From: Janthinobacterium sp. 1_2014MBL_MicDiv
GTDB lineage: Bacteria; Pseudomonadota; Gammaproteobacteria; Burkholderiales; Burkholderiaceae_D
Assembly: GCF_001865675.1 (NCBI RefSeq)
Contig: NZ_CP011319.1
Coordinates: 3,286,001-3,350,000, forward strand
DNA length: 64,000 nucleotides
Direction: 5' to 3'
The position numbers and the translations under genes were made by a program. A model generated the notes under the pieces. The model was not told the DNA's origin and made no database searches. It was given only the letters and a program-made list of their open reading frames with translations. Positions 56,440-64,000 of the stretch are shown piece by piece. Numbering within the stretch: the first letter of the stretch is position 1; every line of letters starts with the position of its first letter.

Positions 56440-56679
56440 TTAGCTTTTGAAGTAAACCGTAAGTGCTTCGCGTTGGCGATCATCCAGTTGCTGCCAAAGC
56501 TTTACTGTGGTCAACGTCGATTCCGGCAACCACAACGAGCGATCACAGGCAGCGAACGCGACCATGATACGTTCGGTCGTCGATACGCTAGAACGGTCCG
56601 GACCAAGTTTCAAGGCTTCGCGGATCGTCACAACAGCGAGCCGGACGGACTGCTCATGCGTGAGGGGTTCAATTGACAT
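56440..56679 (-). CDS. Small hypothetical helical protein
   Basis: 79 aa. GGAG lies about 9 bases before the ATG at 56679. Helical and amphipathic (EQSVRLAVVTIREALKLGPD, WQQLDDRQREALTVYF). No membrane segment. Not recognised; same strand as the HEPN-like gene 320 bases upstream but with no sign of an operon. Confidence 0.5.
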   Translation of the reverse strand: MSIEPLTHEQSVRLAVVTIREALKLGPDRSSVSTTERIMVAFAACDRSLWLPESTLTTVKLWQQLDDRQREALTVYFKS

Positions 56680-57000
56680 GCACCACTACTCCATCGGCTG
56701 CCGGCCGGTTGCGGGCGCCATTAGGGCGCGTTTTCCTTAGGTCACTTCTTATTTATAGCATTGCATTGCGGCTCATGCTTAAACCGGCGAAGAAACACTT
56801 CTCTCGCTTTGCGGCGGTATCTAACCATGCCGTGGCTTTTGACCTTCCGAATCGTCGGATATACGTGCTGGCGGTTGAAGCCAATGCGAATTTGTGGTTG
56901 GTTTAGAATGCGAAACGGTGGCGAGAACCGAAAGCTAAAGTGCGGTCGTTTGGATGCGAATACTCAGCGAAAGTCGAGCCTGGCCCTAGCAAGGCGATTT

Positions 57001-57906
57001 TCACGTCGTTTTTCCCGTATTGGTGTAAAACCCGGACGTCATTCCTTTGGCTACGCTCCACTCGGGGTACAGAAGGCTGAAAACGTGGTTGATCGCCTTA
57101 TGCGCCTCCCGCAGGTAATCGGCTGCCTGGGTCTCGGTTATCACCACCCCGTCGGGGCGATGCAATAACTTATTGCGCGTTTCCATTCCTGTCTTAATCA
57201 CAGCCAGATAGGGTGACTTCTCGCCCAGGTAGTGCTTCATGATTTTGTCGTACAGCTTGGTTAATGGGGGCGAAGGCATTTCGAGAATAAGCAACTCAAT
57301 TTCGGGATGCTTGCGGATCAAGGCTTCCTTGATTGCAAGCTCGAGAGCAATGGTAATGTCAATCCAACGAAATCGAGGCTCCGATTCCTGCATCGCCCTG
57401 AACAGATGTCGCATACCGATCAGCGGTCGGTAACCCTTGTCCAGGCCCACCTGCATCGCCGCCGCTCCGCCCGTCGAAAACGTCACCATCGCGGAGCTGC
57501 TGGTCTCGGGCGGTATCGGGACAAATTTCTCTTCGCCTTCACCGTCTGACCATGTGAAATTAGCCGCCATCCCAAGCGCATTATCGAAAATATCGGGACG
57601 TATGAGGAAATACTTGATCGCCTCAACAACCCGGCGCGCGGCACCGTCCAGGCTTCCGAGGACGCTCGCCAGCTCGGCCGGATAGCTCTTCACCGACATT
57701 GTGGAGGACATAAGCCAAGCGTGAAGCTCGGCGCTGACCTCGGCCTCGGCCTGGGCAACTGCATAGATCTCGCCCGCGGGGATATCAACCGCCACGTGCA
57801 ATGCCCCCGAGGCGACGTGGTAGCACTCGCTCGCTTGTCCAACCGGGGGAAAAGTGCTTTTCCGTTTTTGAATCGGAAAGTGGGCGGTGAATCGTAAATT
57901 TGGCAT
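57001..57906 (-). CDS. Unknown protein with HEPN-like C-terminus
   Basis: 301 aa if started at the ATG at 57906; in-frame ATGs at 57936, 57963 and 58050 have no better ribosome site. The first half is beta-rich (ECYHVASGALHVAVDIPAG), the middle helical, and the C-terminus contains METRNKLLHRPDGVVITETQ: Arg-x4-His (RNKLLH) followed by a long helix is the pattern of HEPN ribonuclease or apea-type domains. Divergent from the KAP NTPase gene. A joint function as RNase and ATPase in defence is possible but not shown. Confidence 0.5.
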   Translation of the reverse strand: MPNLRFTAHFPIQKRKSTFPPVGQASECYHVASGALHVAVDIPAGEIYAVAQAEAEVSAELHAWLMSSTMSVKSYPAELASVLGSLDGAARRVVEAIKYFLIRPDIFDNALGMAANFTWSDGEGEEKFVPIPPETSSSAMVTFSTGGAAAMQVGLDKGYRPLIGMRHLFRAMQESEPRFRWIDITIALELAIKEALIRKHPEIELLILEMPSPPLTKLYDKIMKHYLGEKSPYLAVIKTGMETRNKLLHRPDGVVITETQAADYLREAHKAINHVFSLLYPEWSVAKGMTSGFYTNTGKTT

Positions 57907-58185
57907 GGTTGCGCTGACGTGGTGGACTTGCCCCATTATATCTATTAGACAACTGCCGTCCATCGGCAATGCTGACTTTCGACAGTTCACTAGCGGCGCA
58001 CGCACCGTCTCGCGCAAATAAACCGTCGCGGCGCCGCCCCCTGTGTACATTTAATAGAGACTCATGGCTTGATAGAAAAGCACCAGATACCTTGAACTTG
58101 GCACGTATGATTTCATAGTGTAGGTGTGCACAATCATCGTAAAATAAGATAAGAGGCTTATCCAAGCTAATCCACCAAGGCAGAT

Positions 58186-60369
58186 ATGACATCACCGACC
58201 TATATACCTGATCGTCCTGCAGAATCCGACGCGCTAGGGCGCTCGCACTTTGCGAAGTCGCTTGCGAAAGCGCTTCTATTCGTAAGTGCAGGTGAAGGGT
58301 TGGTGGTTGGTATCGAAGGGGGCTGGGGAAGCGGGAAAAGCACAATAATTGGCTTTGTAAAAAAAGAATTACCCCGATGTGACGCGGCTGAGTTGCCGCC
58401 TATTGTGGTCGATTTCAATCCTTGGATGGTTAGCAACACGGGAGCACTGGTCGACGCGTTGGTCACCCAAATTGCCGCCGCAATTAATCTCGATCCGAGT
58501 TCGCCAGAAAAAGCCATCAATGCTGGAGAGAAGCTACTGGGGTATATCGGGTTGTTAAAACACCTTAAGTACCTCAAGTACATTCCTGGCATTGCTTTCG
58601 CGGGAAACATTGCGGAGGATGTTGGGGCGATTACCGGAACCGTTGTGGATGGTACAAAGGACGCCACAGACGCACTAGGTGATTTGAAAAAACTTTTGCC
58701 TACCCTGGATCTGGCGAAGAAGAAAGCTGATGTAATAGATGCCCTGAGGGATCTCGATCGTCCAATTGTGGTGATCGTAGACGACGTGGACAGATTACCT
58801 GCAGATGAGATTCGTACCGTTGTTCAGGCGATCAAGGCCGTTGCTGATTTCCCCAGAACTACTTATTTGCTCGCCTATGACCGCGACGTTGTTGCGGCGG
58901 CGCTGGGAAATGGCAACGTTGATTCTGGCCTGTCATACCTTGAAAAGATAGTTCAAGTAGCATACCCAATACCGCCGCTGTTTGAATATCAGCTCAGGAA
59001 CTTCGTGGACAAACAGGTGCTTCACCTTCTTTCGTCGTTAGGGATTGAACTCCGCGATTATGAAATGTCCGCCTACCAGAAGGCGATTGGATATTTAGCT
59101 CGACTTGCGCGCCACCCAAGGGATGTTGTCCGTCTGATGAATAGGCTGATGTTAAGCCTTCCTGCAACCATAAACGAGGTTAACGCTGTAGACGTTATCG
59201 TATTCGAAGCCTTCTCACAGCGTTTCCCAAAAGTCCGCGACAGTGTCCACCGTCATCCGGCGGATTTCACCGGTGGTCACTATTTCCGTGGGGATTCTGG
59301 TTTTGAATCACATGATTTCGACTGGGCTGAATGGGCTGCACTGGATTCTGAGCGTAAAAGTGATAAACCACTCTGGGCAAAACACCTACCCCAACAGGAA
59401 TCCGACTACAAGTTGGCTAAAAAAGTCTGCGCATTCCTTTTTCCCGAGGGCGCAGGAAAGCGAAATCGTGTGGCGGAAGCCAATCTTCATATCGCGGATC
59501 CCGACCGGCTGGCAAGATACTTCCTCATGACCTCGCTGGAAAGCGTGCCAGAAGCGAGCGACATTCACGAAAAACTATCGAAACCACAAGAGCTCGCAGA
59601 GGCACTAGCAACCGACGAGCCTAGTGAACTAGGACTACTTCTCGAATGGATTTGCAATTATCTGCCTTCTAGCCAAAACCTGAACGTAGACGGGAGCGCC
59701 AATGCGTTAATAGAGCGTGCGCTTCGCTCGGAGTCTGGCCTAACAGCAGATCTTGCGAATCTTTTCTCCAAATCGTTGGAGTGTTTAATTCGGAAAGCTC
59801 CTGCAGAAAAGCGTGAATCAATCTTTCTCCAGGTCGTTGCAAGATCGCCTCTGTCGATTTCGGAAAATGTCCTGCTAGAAGCTGCGACCGATCAGGGAAA
59901 ATGGATCATGCGTCCCGGAATGGCCAAGGAAGCTGATGATCAGCTAATATCCAGCAGTGATGTGGTCAATGAGGCAATTGCCACCTGGTCTGATAATGTT
60001 CGACGGAGCGTCGTGACGGGCGTGCTTTCGGAAGAGCCTCGAATGCATGCGATCCTTCATCGATTCGCCCAGCTAAACTATACATATGGTGAGACCTACG
60101 AAGTGGTCGGGAAAATCTGTGCTAACGATAATGGGCTGCGCAAGTTTCTCTCCACTCATGTGAAAGATAGTCCATTCGATTCGCTGGATTCGTACGCCCT
60201 TGTGGAAGATGCCTGCCTCTTGGCTGACCGTATCAAAGCTTCTGATCTAAGGGGAGAGTATTCTTGGTTGGCGGATTTCATCGTCGAACCCGGTCGTGCA
60301 AAAGCAATTGGTGAGCAATCTGCGCGTCTAAAAAAAATGAACCTAGGCCTTAGAGGCGAATCGCCTTAG
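58186..60369 (+). CDS. KAP-family P-loop NTPase
   Basis: 727 aa. N-terminal KAP module with Walker A GIEGGWGSGKST (43-53) and Walker B VVIVDDVDRLPADEIRTVVQ; a hydrophobic insertion (GYIGLLKHLKYLKYIPGIAF and onward) between them fits the membrane-associated insert of KAP proteins. Sensor region RHPRDVVRLMNRL is also present. The C-terminal 350 residues are helical and not recognised. KAP NTPases include antiphage proteins such as PifA. Closing gene of the defence island, just before an inverted R2 repeat. Confidence 0.85.
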   Translation: MTSPTYIPDRPAESDALGRSHFAKSLAKALLFVSAGEGLVVGIEGGWGSGKSTIIGFVKKELPRCDAAELPPIVVDFNPWMVSNTGALVDALVTQIAAAINLDPSSPEKAINAGEKLLGYIGLLKHLKYLKYIPGIAFAGNIAEDVGAITGTVVDGTKDATDALGDLKKLLPTLDLAKKKADVIDALRDLDRPIVVIVDDVDRLPADEIRTVVQAIKAVADFPRTTYLLAYDRDVVAAALGNGNVDSGLSYLEKIVQVAYPIPPLFEYQLRNFVDKQVLHLLSSLGIELRDYEMSAYQKAIGYLARLARHPRDVVRLMNRLMLSLPATINEVNAVDVIVFEAFSQRFPKVRDSVHRHPADFTGGHYFRGDSGFESHDFDWAEWAALDSERKSDKPLWAKHLPQQESDYKLAKKVCAFLFPEGAGKRNRVAEANLHIADPDRLARYFLMTSLESVPEASDIHEKLSKPQELAEALATDEPSELGLLLEWICNYLPSSQNLNVDGSANALIERALRSESGLTADLANLFSKSLECLIRKAPAEKRESIFLQVVARSPLSISENVLLEAATDQGKWIMRPGMAKEADDQLISSSDVVNEAIATWSDNVRRSVVTGVLSEEPRMHAILHRFAQLNYTYGETYEVVGKICANDNGLRKFLSTHVKDSPFDSLDSYALVEDACLLADRIKASDLRGEYSWLADFIVEPGRAKAIGEQSARLKKMNLGLRGESP

Positions 60370-60529
60370 GTCGCAGCTTCACTGACTTTGAATCAAGCCT
60401 AACTTAACCTAATTTCCATGGGGAGTCGTCGGCGTGCGAGTACGCTATACCGGATCAGGTGTTGATGTAGATGCCAGATACCTGCGAGCCACTACTCATG
60501 GTCTAGTTAACCTTTCCTTTCCTTACCAT

Positions 60530-60600
60530 TCCAGGTTGAATCGCTACGAGTTCACTAGACGCTTGCAAGTCGCTTGAAAATAGACTTTTTGTCGGATTGG
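60530..60600 (-). repeat. R2 end repeat, inverted copy
   Basis: TTGAATCGCTACGAGTTCAC, TAGACGCTTGCAAGTCGCTT and GAAAATAGACTTTTT are the reverse complement of the block at 46.60-46.65 kb and 31.38-31.44 kb. Marks the right side of the defence island. Confidence 0.65.
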
Positions 60601-60984
60601 GTGCAGTGTATTGTTGAAGCGGTGACGTACGCGCCGTTCCCGTCCTGCCGCCCCCTAAGCCGGACACGTCTGGCTGGTGTGGTACTGTGGCGCGGCCAGT
60701 AACCTGCCGCCGTTCCATTCCATCTTGTACGCGAGTTACTGCCTGAACTCGTCTCAACCCTGGTCTGGAATGGCACGGTGCAGCCCCGACTTCTGGCTGA
60801 CCTTCTTGCCCGGCTGTTCGAGGGTGCCTTTGGAGGATCTGGACATATTCCGTACCTGCAAATCCTCAATGCAGACAAGCCCGTGGTTTTTGCTAATCGC
60901 CACTGTAGCCTTGTGCAGGAAGTCGCGTCTAGCCTTGGCGATACGGGGGTGAATCTTCTGGGCGCGAGATTTCGCCTTGTTCCA
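60600..60984 (-). pseudogene. Decayed tnpB fragment
   Basis: On the minus strand the sequence reads pieces homologous to the intact tnpB beside it: IAKARRDFLHKATVAISKNH, GLVCIEDLQVRNMSR (RuvC Glu), [16 protein letters not shown] and YKMEWNGGRLLAAPQYHTSQ, with in-frame stops and without N-terminus, last zinc knuckle or final Asp. It derives from a second, related element. Confidence 0.75.
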
Positions 60985-61226
60985 TTGACATCCTCCCCGC
61001 CTAAAGGGCGGGAATTTCTACGGCGCTGCGCGATGAGTTGCGACGCGCTTCGGCGGGTTCCTGCTTCTTCGAGCGGCCTGACTGCGCCATCTCTCCACAG
61101 GCTAAATTGACATCCTCCCTGCCTAAAGGACAGGGATTTCTACGGCGCGGCGCGATGAGTTGCTACACGCTTCGAGGGGTTCCTGCTTCTTCGAGCGGCC
61201 TGACTGCGCCATCTCTCCACAGGCTA
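60985..61226 (-). repeat. Tandem pair of 120-base tnpB 3'-end/right-end units
   Basis: Two direct units, 60985-61104 and 61107-61226, each starting TTGACATCCTCC and ending CTCTCCACAGGCTA. Each holds the last ~30 codons of a tnpB gene plus the right-end hairpin (CCCGCCTAAAGGGCGGG in one, CCCTGCCTAAAGGACAGGG in the other). The one on the right is the true end of the intact gene; the left one belongs to the decayed copy. This part also corresponds to the guide scaffold (omega RNA) of TnpB elements. Confidence 0.75.
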
Positions 61227-62364
61227 GCAAGCGGTGCCCCCGCTCTAAAACATTTGCGGCTCCAACTACATCGGCGTGATTTGCGCAGCCGCAATTGACA
61301 CATAGGAATTTCGCCTGGGTCTGCCGATTGTCTTTTGATATGTGCCTGCAAGTCGGGCAAGTCTGGCTAGTGTGGTGCGGTGGCACGGCAAGCAGCATGC
61401 CGCCACTCCACGCCATCTTGTAGTCTAGCTGCCGCTTAAACTCGCCCCATCCTTGATCGAGAATGGCGCGGTTCAGCCCCGACTTTTGACTGACCTTCTT
61501 GCCCGGCTGTTCGGCAGTGCCTTTGGCGGACCTGGACATATTCCCTACCTGCAAATTCTCAATGCAGACGAGCGCGTGTTTTTGACAGACTGTTGTCGTG
61601 GTTTTGTGCAGGAAGTCTTTCCGGGCATTCGCGATGCGGGTGTGAATGCGTTGAACTTTGGCGACTGCCTTTCTCCAATTACTGCTGAATTTGACCTTGC
61701 GGCCCATGCGGCGCTGGTAGCGCGCCAAGCGCTGCTGGTGTTTCTTGAAGCTGTTGAGCGGCGCGATGAAGCTGCCGTCGCTCAGGGTGGCAAAGCGGGC
61801 GATCCCAACGTCAATGCCGATCGCAGTCGCTGCTTTAGGCAAGGTTAGGTCGACCTCGCGACGGGTCTGGATCGACGCGAACCACTTGCCAGCTGATTGG
61901 CTGACGGTGACGTTGCGGAGTTCGCCCAATACGTCACGACTGTTGCGGTAACGCAGCCAGCCGAGCTTGGGCAGGAAAATGCGATCGTTGGCTTGGTCGA
62001 GCTTGAACTGCTTCGGATCAGGGTAGCGGAAGCTGTCGCCGCTACCTTTGCGCTTGAATCTGGGGAAGTTGGCCCGTTTCTCGAAGAAATTCTTGTACGC
62101 CTTTTCCAAGTTCTTCAAGGCATGTTGCAATGGGTGGCAGGGTGCGGCTTTCAGCCACGGCGTTTGCGTACCATTGCGCCACCCGGTCAAGTGCTTAGCC
62201 ATGGCCACGTAGCCGATGAATTTGTTGCCTGCTGCGTGATTTTCTTTTTGCAGAGCTAAGGCTTTGTTGTACACGAACCGGCACGAGCCGGCGAAGCGCC
62301 GCATGGCGCGCTCCTGTTCGCCGGTTGGTCTCAACTCGAACCTGTAGGCTTGATATCTTTCCAT
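61123..62364 (-). CDS. tnpB: TnpB, RNA-guided nuclease of an IS200/IS605-type element
   Basis: 413 aa, full length. Helix-turn-helix OrfB N-terminus ([20 protein letters not shown]), RuvC motif [13 protein letters not shown] with Asp, motif II CIENLQ with Glu, zinc knuckle CPTCRH ... CVNCGC, and motif [13 protein letters not shown] with Asp. All catalytic residues are intact. No tnpA accompanies it, so the element depends on an outside transposase. The guide RNA should come from its 3' end and the right-end hairpin at about 61.11 kb. Confidence 0.9.
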   Translation of the reverse strand: MERYQAYRFELRPTGEQERAMRRFAGSCRFVYNKALALQKENHAAGNKFIGYVAMAKHLTGWRNGTQTPWLKAAPCHPLQHALKNLEKAYKNFFEKRANFPRFKRKGSGDSFRYPDPKQFKLDQANDRIFLPKLGWLRYRNSRDVLGELRNVTVSQSAGKWFASIQTRREVDLTLPKAATAIGIDVGIARFATLSDGSFIAPLNSFKKHQQRLARYQRRMGRKVKFSSNWRKAVAKVQRIHTRIANARKDFLHKTTTTVCQKHALVCIENLQVGNMSRSAKGTAEQPGKKVSQKSGLNRAILDQGWGEFKRQLDYKMAWSGGMLLAVPPHHTSQTCPTCRHISKDNRQTQAKFLCVNCGCANHADVVGAANVLERGHRLLACGEMAQSGRSKKQEPLEACSNSSRRAVEIPVL

Positions 62365-62486
62365 GATTCTTCAAGCTTACTCGTGTGAAGGCAGTATCGG
62401 CCACAAGAAAGCTAGCCAATTTGCGCCGTATTTTTGCTTGACATGGATTGCATACCGTACTGAATTGCAGCTCCGCTCTCCCTCCT

Positions 62487-63485
62487 CTACCTGAGCTGAA
62501 ACCTCTGCCTCGCGATGACGTCGTCGAGCAAAGAAATGAACGAGGTTGAGATCAGGGCACCCATTTGGCCAAATCCGCCAGGGTGTGGTCCAAAGTTGAA
62601 TGCAGTCACATCCTTTTGAGCATCCACGAAGTCATCCATCGTGCCGATGGCATCGATCAGGCCGATTTCCTTTGCTTCTAACCCACTCCAGATTTCCCCG
62701 CTGGCGTAATTGACGTCGTGCCGCAGGACGCGGCCGCGCCGTTCCTCTAGTTCGCGCAAAAAGGTTCGCCCTACCCTGTCCACCAAATCCTGCGCCTTGG
62801 CTTGCGCGTCCTGGCTAGGCGGTGTGAACGGATTCAAGAATGCCTTCAGGTGACCGGATGCATATACCTGCTGCGAGATTTCCATCCGATCCAGCGCACG
62901 CGACAGTTGCCATGGCGCGATGATGGCGCCGATCGATCCTACCAGACTGTATTTTCCCGCGATGATCTTGTCGGCGTGCAACGCAATCATGTAGGCGGCC
63001 GATGCGCCGACGTTGCTGATCGCCGCCACTACTGGTTTCGGGTGCTTTTTCCTGAAAGAGTGAATCGCGTTTCCGATACGCTCGGCCTCGACCGGCGCGC
63101 CGCCGGGACTATCTATCGCCAGAACTATCTGCGTAACGTTGCTGGACTCAAACGCGCGCTTCAGGGCCGGCACGATCTTGTCGGCGGACGCGAGTGAGGT
63201 TGCAGCGATCTCGCCTTCGATGTGCACAATGCCTATGACCGGGCTGAAGGGACCTATTTTAAACTGCAACGTTTGCATGAAAAAGTACAGACCGAACAAG
63301 AGTGGCATGAGAACGAGCAACGACTTCAGCGTCAACGTGAGGTGGCGAGAAAATTTTCGATCCCGTTCAAGCGCCAGGCGTTCTTCCCTGAATCCCGCGC
63401 GTTGTTCGCGTATCTCGGCCAACATCAGTAGTGCGAGATTGGTGGCCTGCAGTTCAGCTTGAATCTTATCGTCTTTATTTTCCAT
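62487..63485 (-). CDS. S49-family peptidase (SppA/SohB-like) with membrane anchor
   Basis: 332 aa, AAGGAAA 7 bases before the ATG. An N-terminal coiled coil (EIREQRAGFREERLALERDR) and one membrane helix (SLLVLMPLLFGLYFFMQTL) precede an S49 domain: IVLAIDSPGGAPVEAERIGN, the nucleophile region AAISNVGASAAYMIALHADK, and SLVGSIGAI. Such peptidases digest signal peptides or, in mobile elements, occur near conjugation genes. The large N-terminal coiled coil is unlike housekeeping SppA and suggests a mobile-element version. Same strand as the gene upstream (30-base gap). Confidence 0.82.
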   Translation of the reverse strand: MENKDDKIQAELQATNLALLMLAEIREQRAGFREERLALERDRKFSRHLTLTLKSLLVLMPLLFGLYFFMQTLQFKIGPFSPVIGIVHIEGEIAATSLASADKIVPALKRAFESSNVTQIVLAIDSPGGAPVEAERIGNAIHSFRKKHPKPVVAAISNVGASAAYMIALHADKIIAGKYSLVGSIGAIIAPWQLSRALDRMEISQQVYASGHLKAFLNPFTPPSQDAQAKAQDLVDRVGRTFLRELEERRGRVLRHDVNYASGEIWSGLEAKEIGLIDAIGTMDDFVDAQKDVTAFNFGPHPGGFGQMGALISTSFISLLDDVIARQRFQLR

Positions 63486-63515
63486 GGCGTTTCCTTGGGG
63501 GTTAGGCGCGATAAG

Positions 63516-63971
63516 TTAGCGACAACTGCCCCCCCAACCCAGTACGACAGTTTCCCAGGTCATCTTGTCACCGCACGTTCTTTTTTCTTCTTCTCTCCGG
63601 TTTGGCGGTGCACTTCGCATCGGCGCGCCGTCCTTGATCATGGCTTCCGTCGGTTTTGCTTTTTCCATTTCGGCTAATGCGGCGGTGGCTTCTTTGAGCT
63701 TTGAGATTGGGCAGCGCATAACAAAAGCCTGAGGATATTCTTGCGTGCTCGCTGCTTCTCGTGTGACCTTGGAAACACTACATAACTGAGCAGTAACAAC
63801 CCGAAAATATTGATCATCGAAAGCGATGCCATCCTCAGAATGGAGCAGCAAGAGCTGGCCATTCTTACAATGACTTGTTATAAATCGAAGAGCTAGCCGA
63901 GCGTAAATAACGTTCTCGTCTCGCGTGCGTGCTTCGACGAAAGTTCGTTGGGACAATCTATACGTCGTCAT
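63516..63971 (-). CDS. Hypothetical protein upstream of the S49 peptidase
   Basis: 151 aa from the ATG at 63971; a TTG three codons upstream is an option. An N-terminal globular domain (ENVIYARLALRFITSHCKNG, IAFDDQYFRVVTAQLCSVSK) is followed by a charged, alanine-rich helix and a disordered arginine-rich C-terminus. No signal peptide. Not recognised. Probably an operon with the S49 peptidase. Confidence 0.6.
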   Translation of the reverse strand: MTTYRLSQRTFVEARTRDENVIYARLALRFITSHCKNGQLLLLHSEDGIAFDDQYFRVVTAQLCSVSKVTREAASTQEYPQAFVMRCPISKLKEATAALAEMEKAKPTEAMIKDGAPMRSAPPNRREEEKRTCGDKMTWETVVLGWGGSCR

Positions 63972-64000
63972 CGTCGACAAATCGCAGACTGAGTCGTCTG

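Overview
The window looks like a chromosomal segment of a betaproteobacterium of the Oxalobacteraceae type (Janthinobacterium, Duganella or Massilia relatives). This is inferred from the GC-rich backbone genes, the secretin cluster and the LexA-box-driven imuA-imuB-dnaE2 cassette. No rRNA and no other taxonomic marker is present, so the genus is not proven. Most of the window is accessory DNA.

Layout. 1-3070 (minus): end of a secretion or pilus assembly operon (PilO/GspM-like, GspC/PilP-like, secretin). 3.07-10.5 kb: remains of an integrative element, with a tyrosine recombinase overlapping an Mrr-type nuclease and a small gene, a ParM/StbA-like actin with a small partner, and a Cas4-like Fe-S nuclease split over two frames at a slippery A-tract. 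10.6-18.5 kb: high-GC backbone, with a Fur-box TonB-dependent siderophore receptor and the SOS mutagenesis cassette. 18.5-19.3 kb: two small genes of YegP and DUF3892 type. 19.5-29.2 kb: about a dozen unrelated small genes, at least two resembling polymorphic-toxin immunity families, separated by an imperfect-palindrome repeat, plus one exported ankyrin-like protein. 29.4-30.6 kb: an IS3-family element, followed by a terminator and an orphan tRNA 3' domain.

31.5-60.4 kb is a dense defence island. It holds a 1590-aa Mrr nuclease-STAND NTPase (Avs4-like), a Gabija pair (GajA, GajB), a 1.5-kaa NACHT protein, and a five-gene minus-strand operon in which four junctions overlap or nearly touch. That operon encodes a calcineurin-like phosphoesterase, an all-helical protein, two different P-loop GTPases and a GAP1-type adaptor, and matches the predicted GTPase-associated immune systems. 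Next come a RES-domain NAD+-degrading toxin gene split by one in-frame amber codon, a HEPN-like protein, and a divergent KAP NTPase. Module borders repeatedly carry the same two degenerate dispersed repeats and scraps of IS6 and IS481 elements. 60.5-64 kb has TnpB-type transposon genes and scraps, an S49 peptidase and one unknown gene.

How the genes work together. The island stacks several nucleic-acid or NAD-targeting abortive-infection modules. The 20-29 kb array probably supplies immunity against toxins of neighbouring bacteria, since no toxin gene is present. The most interesting and least characterised candidate is the GTPase-GAP1-phosphoesterase operon at 46.8-53.8 kb.
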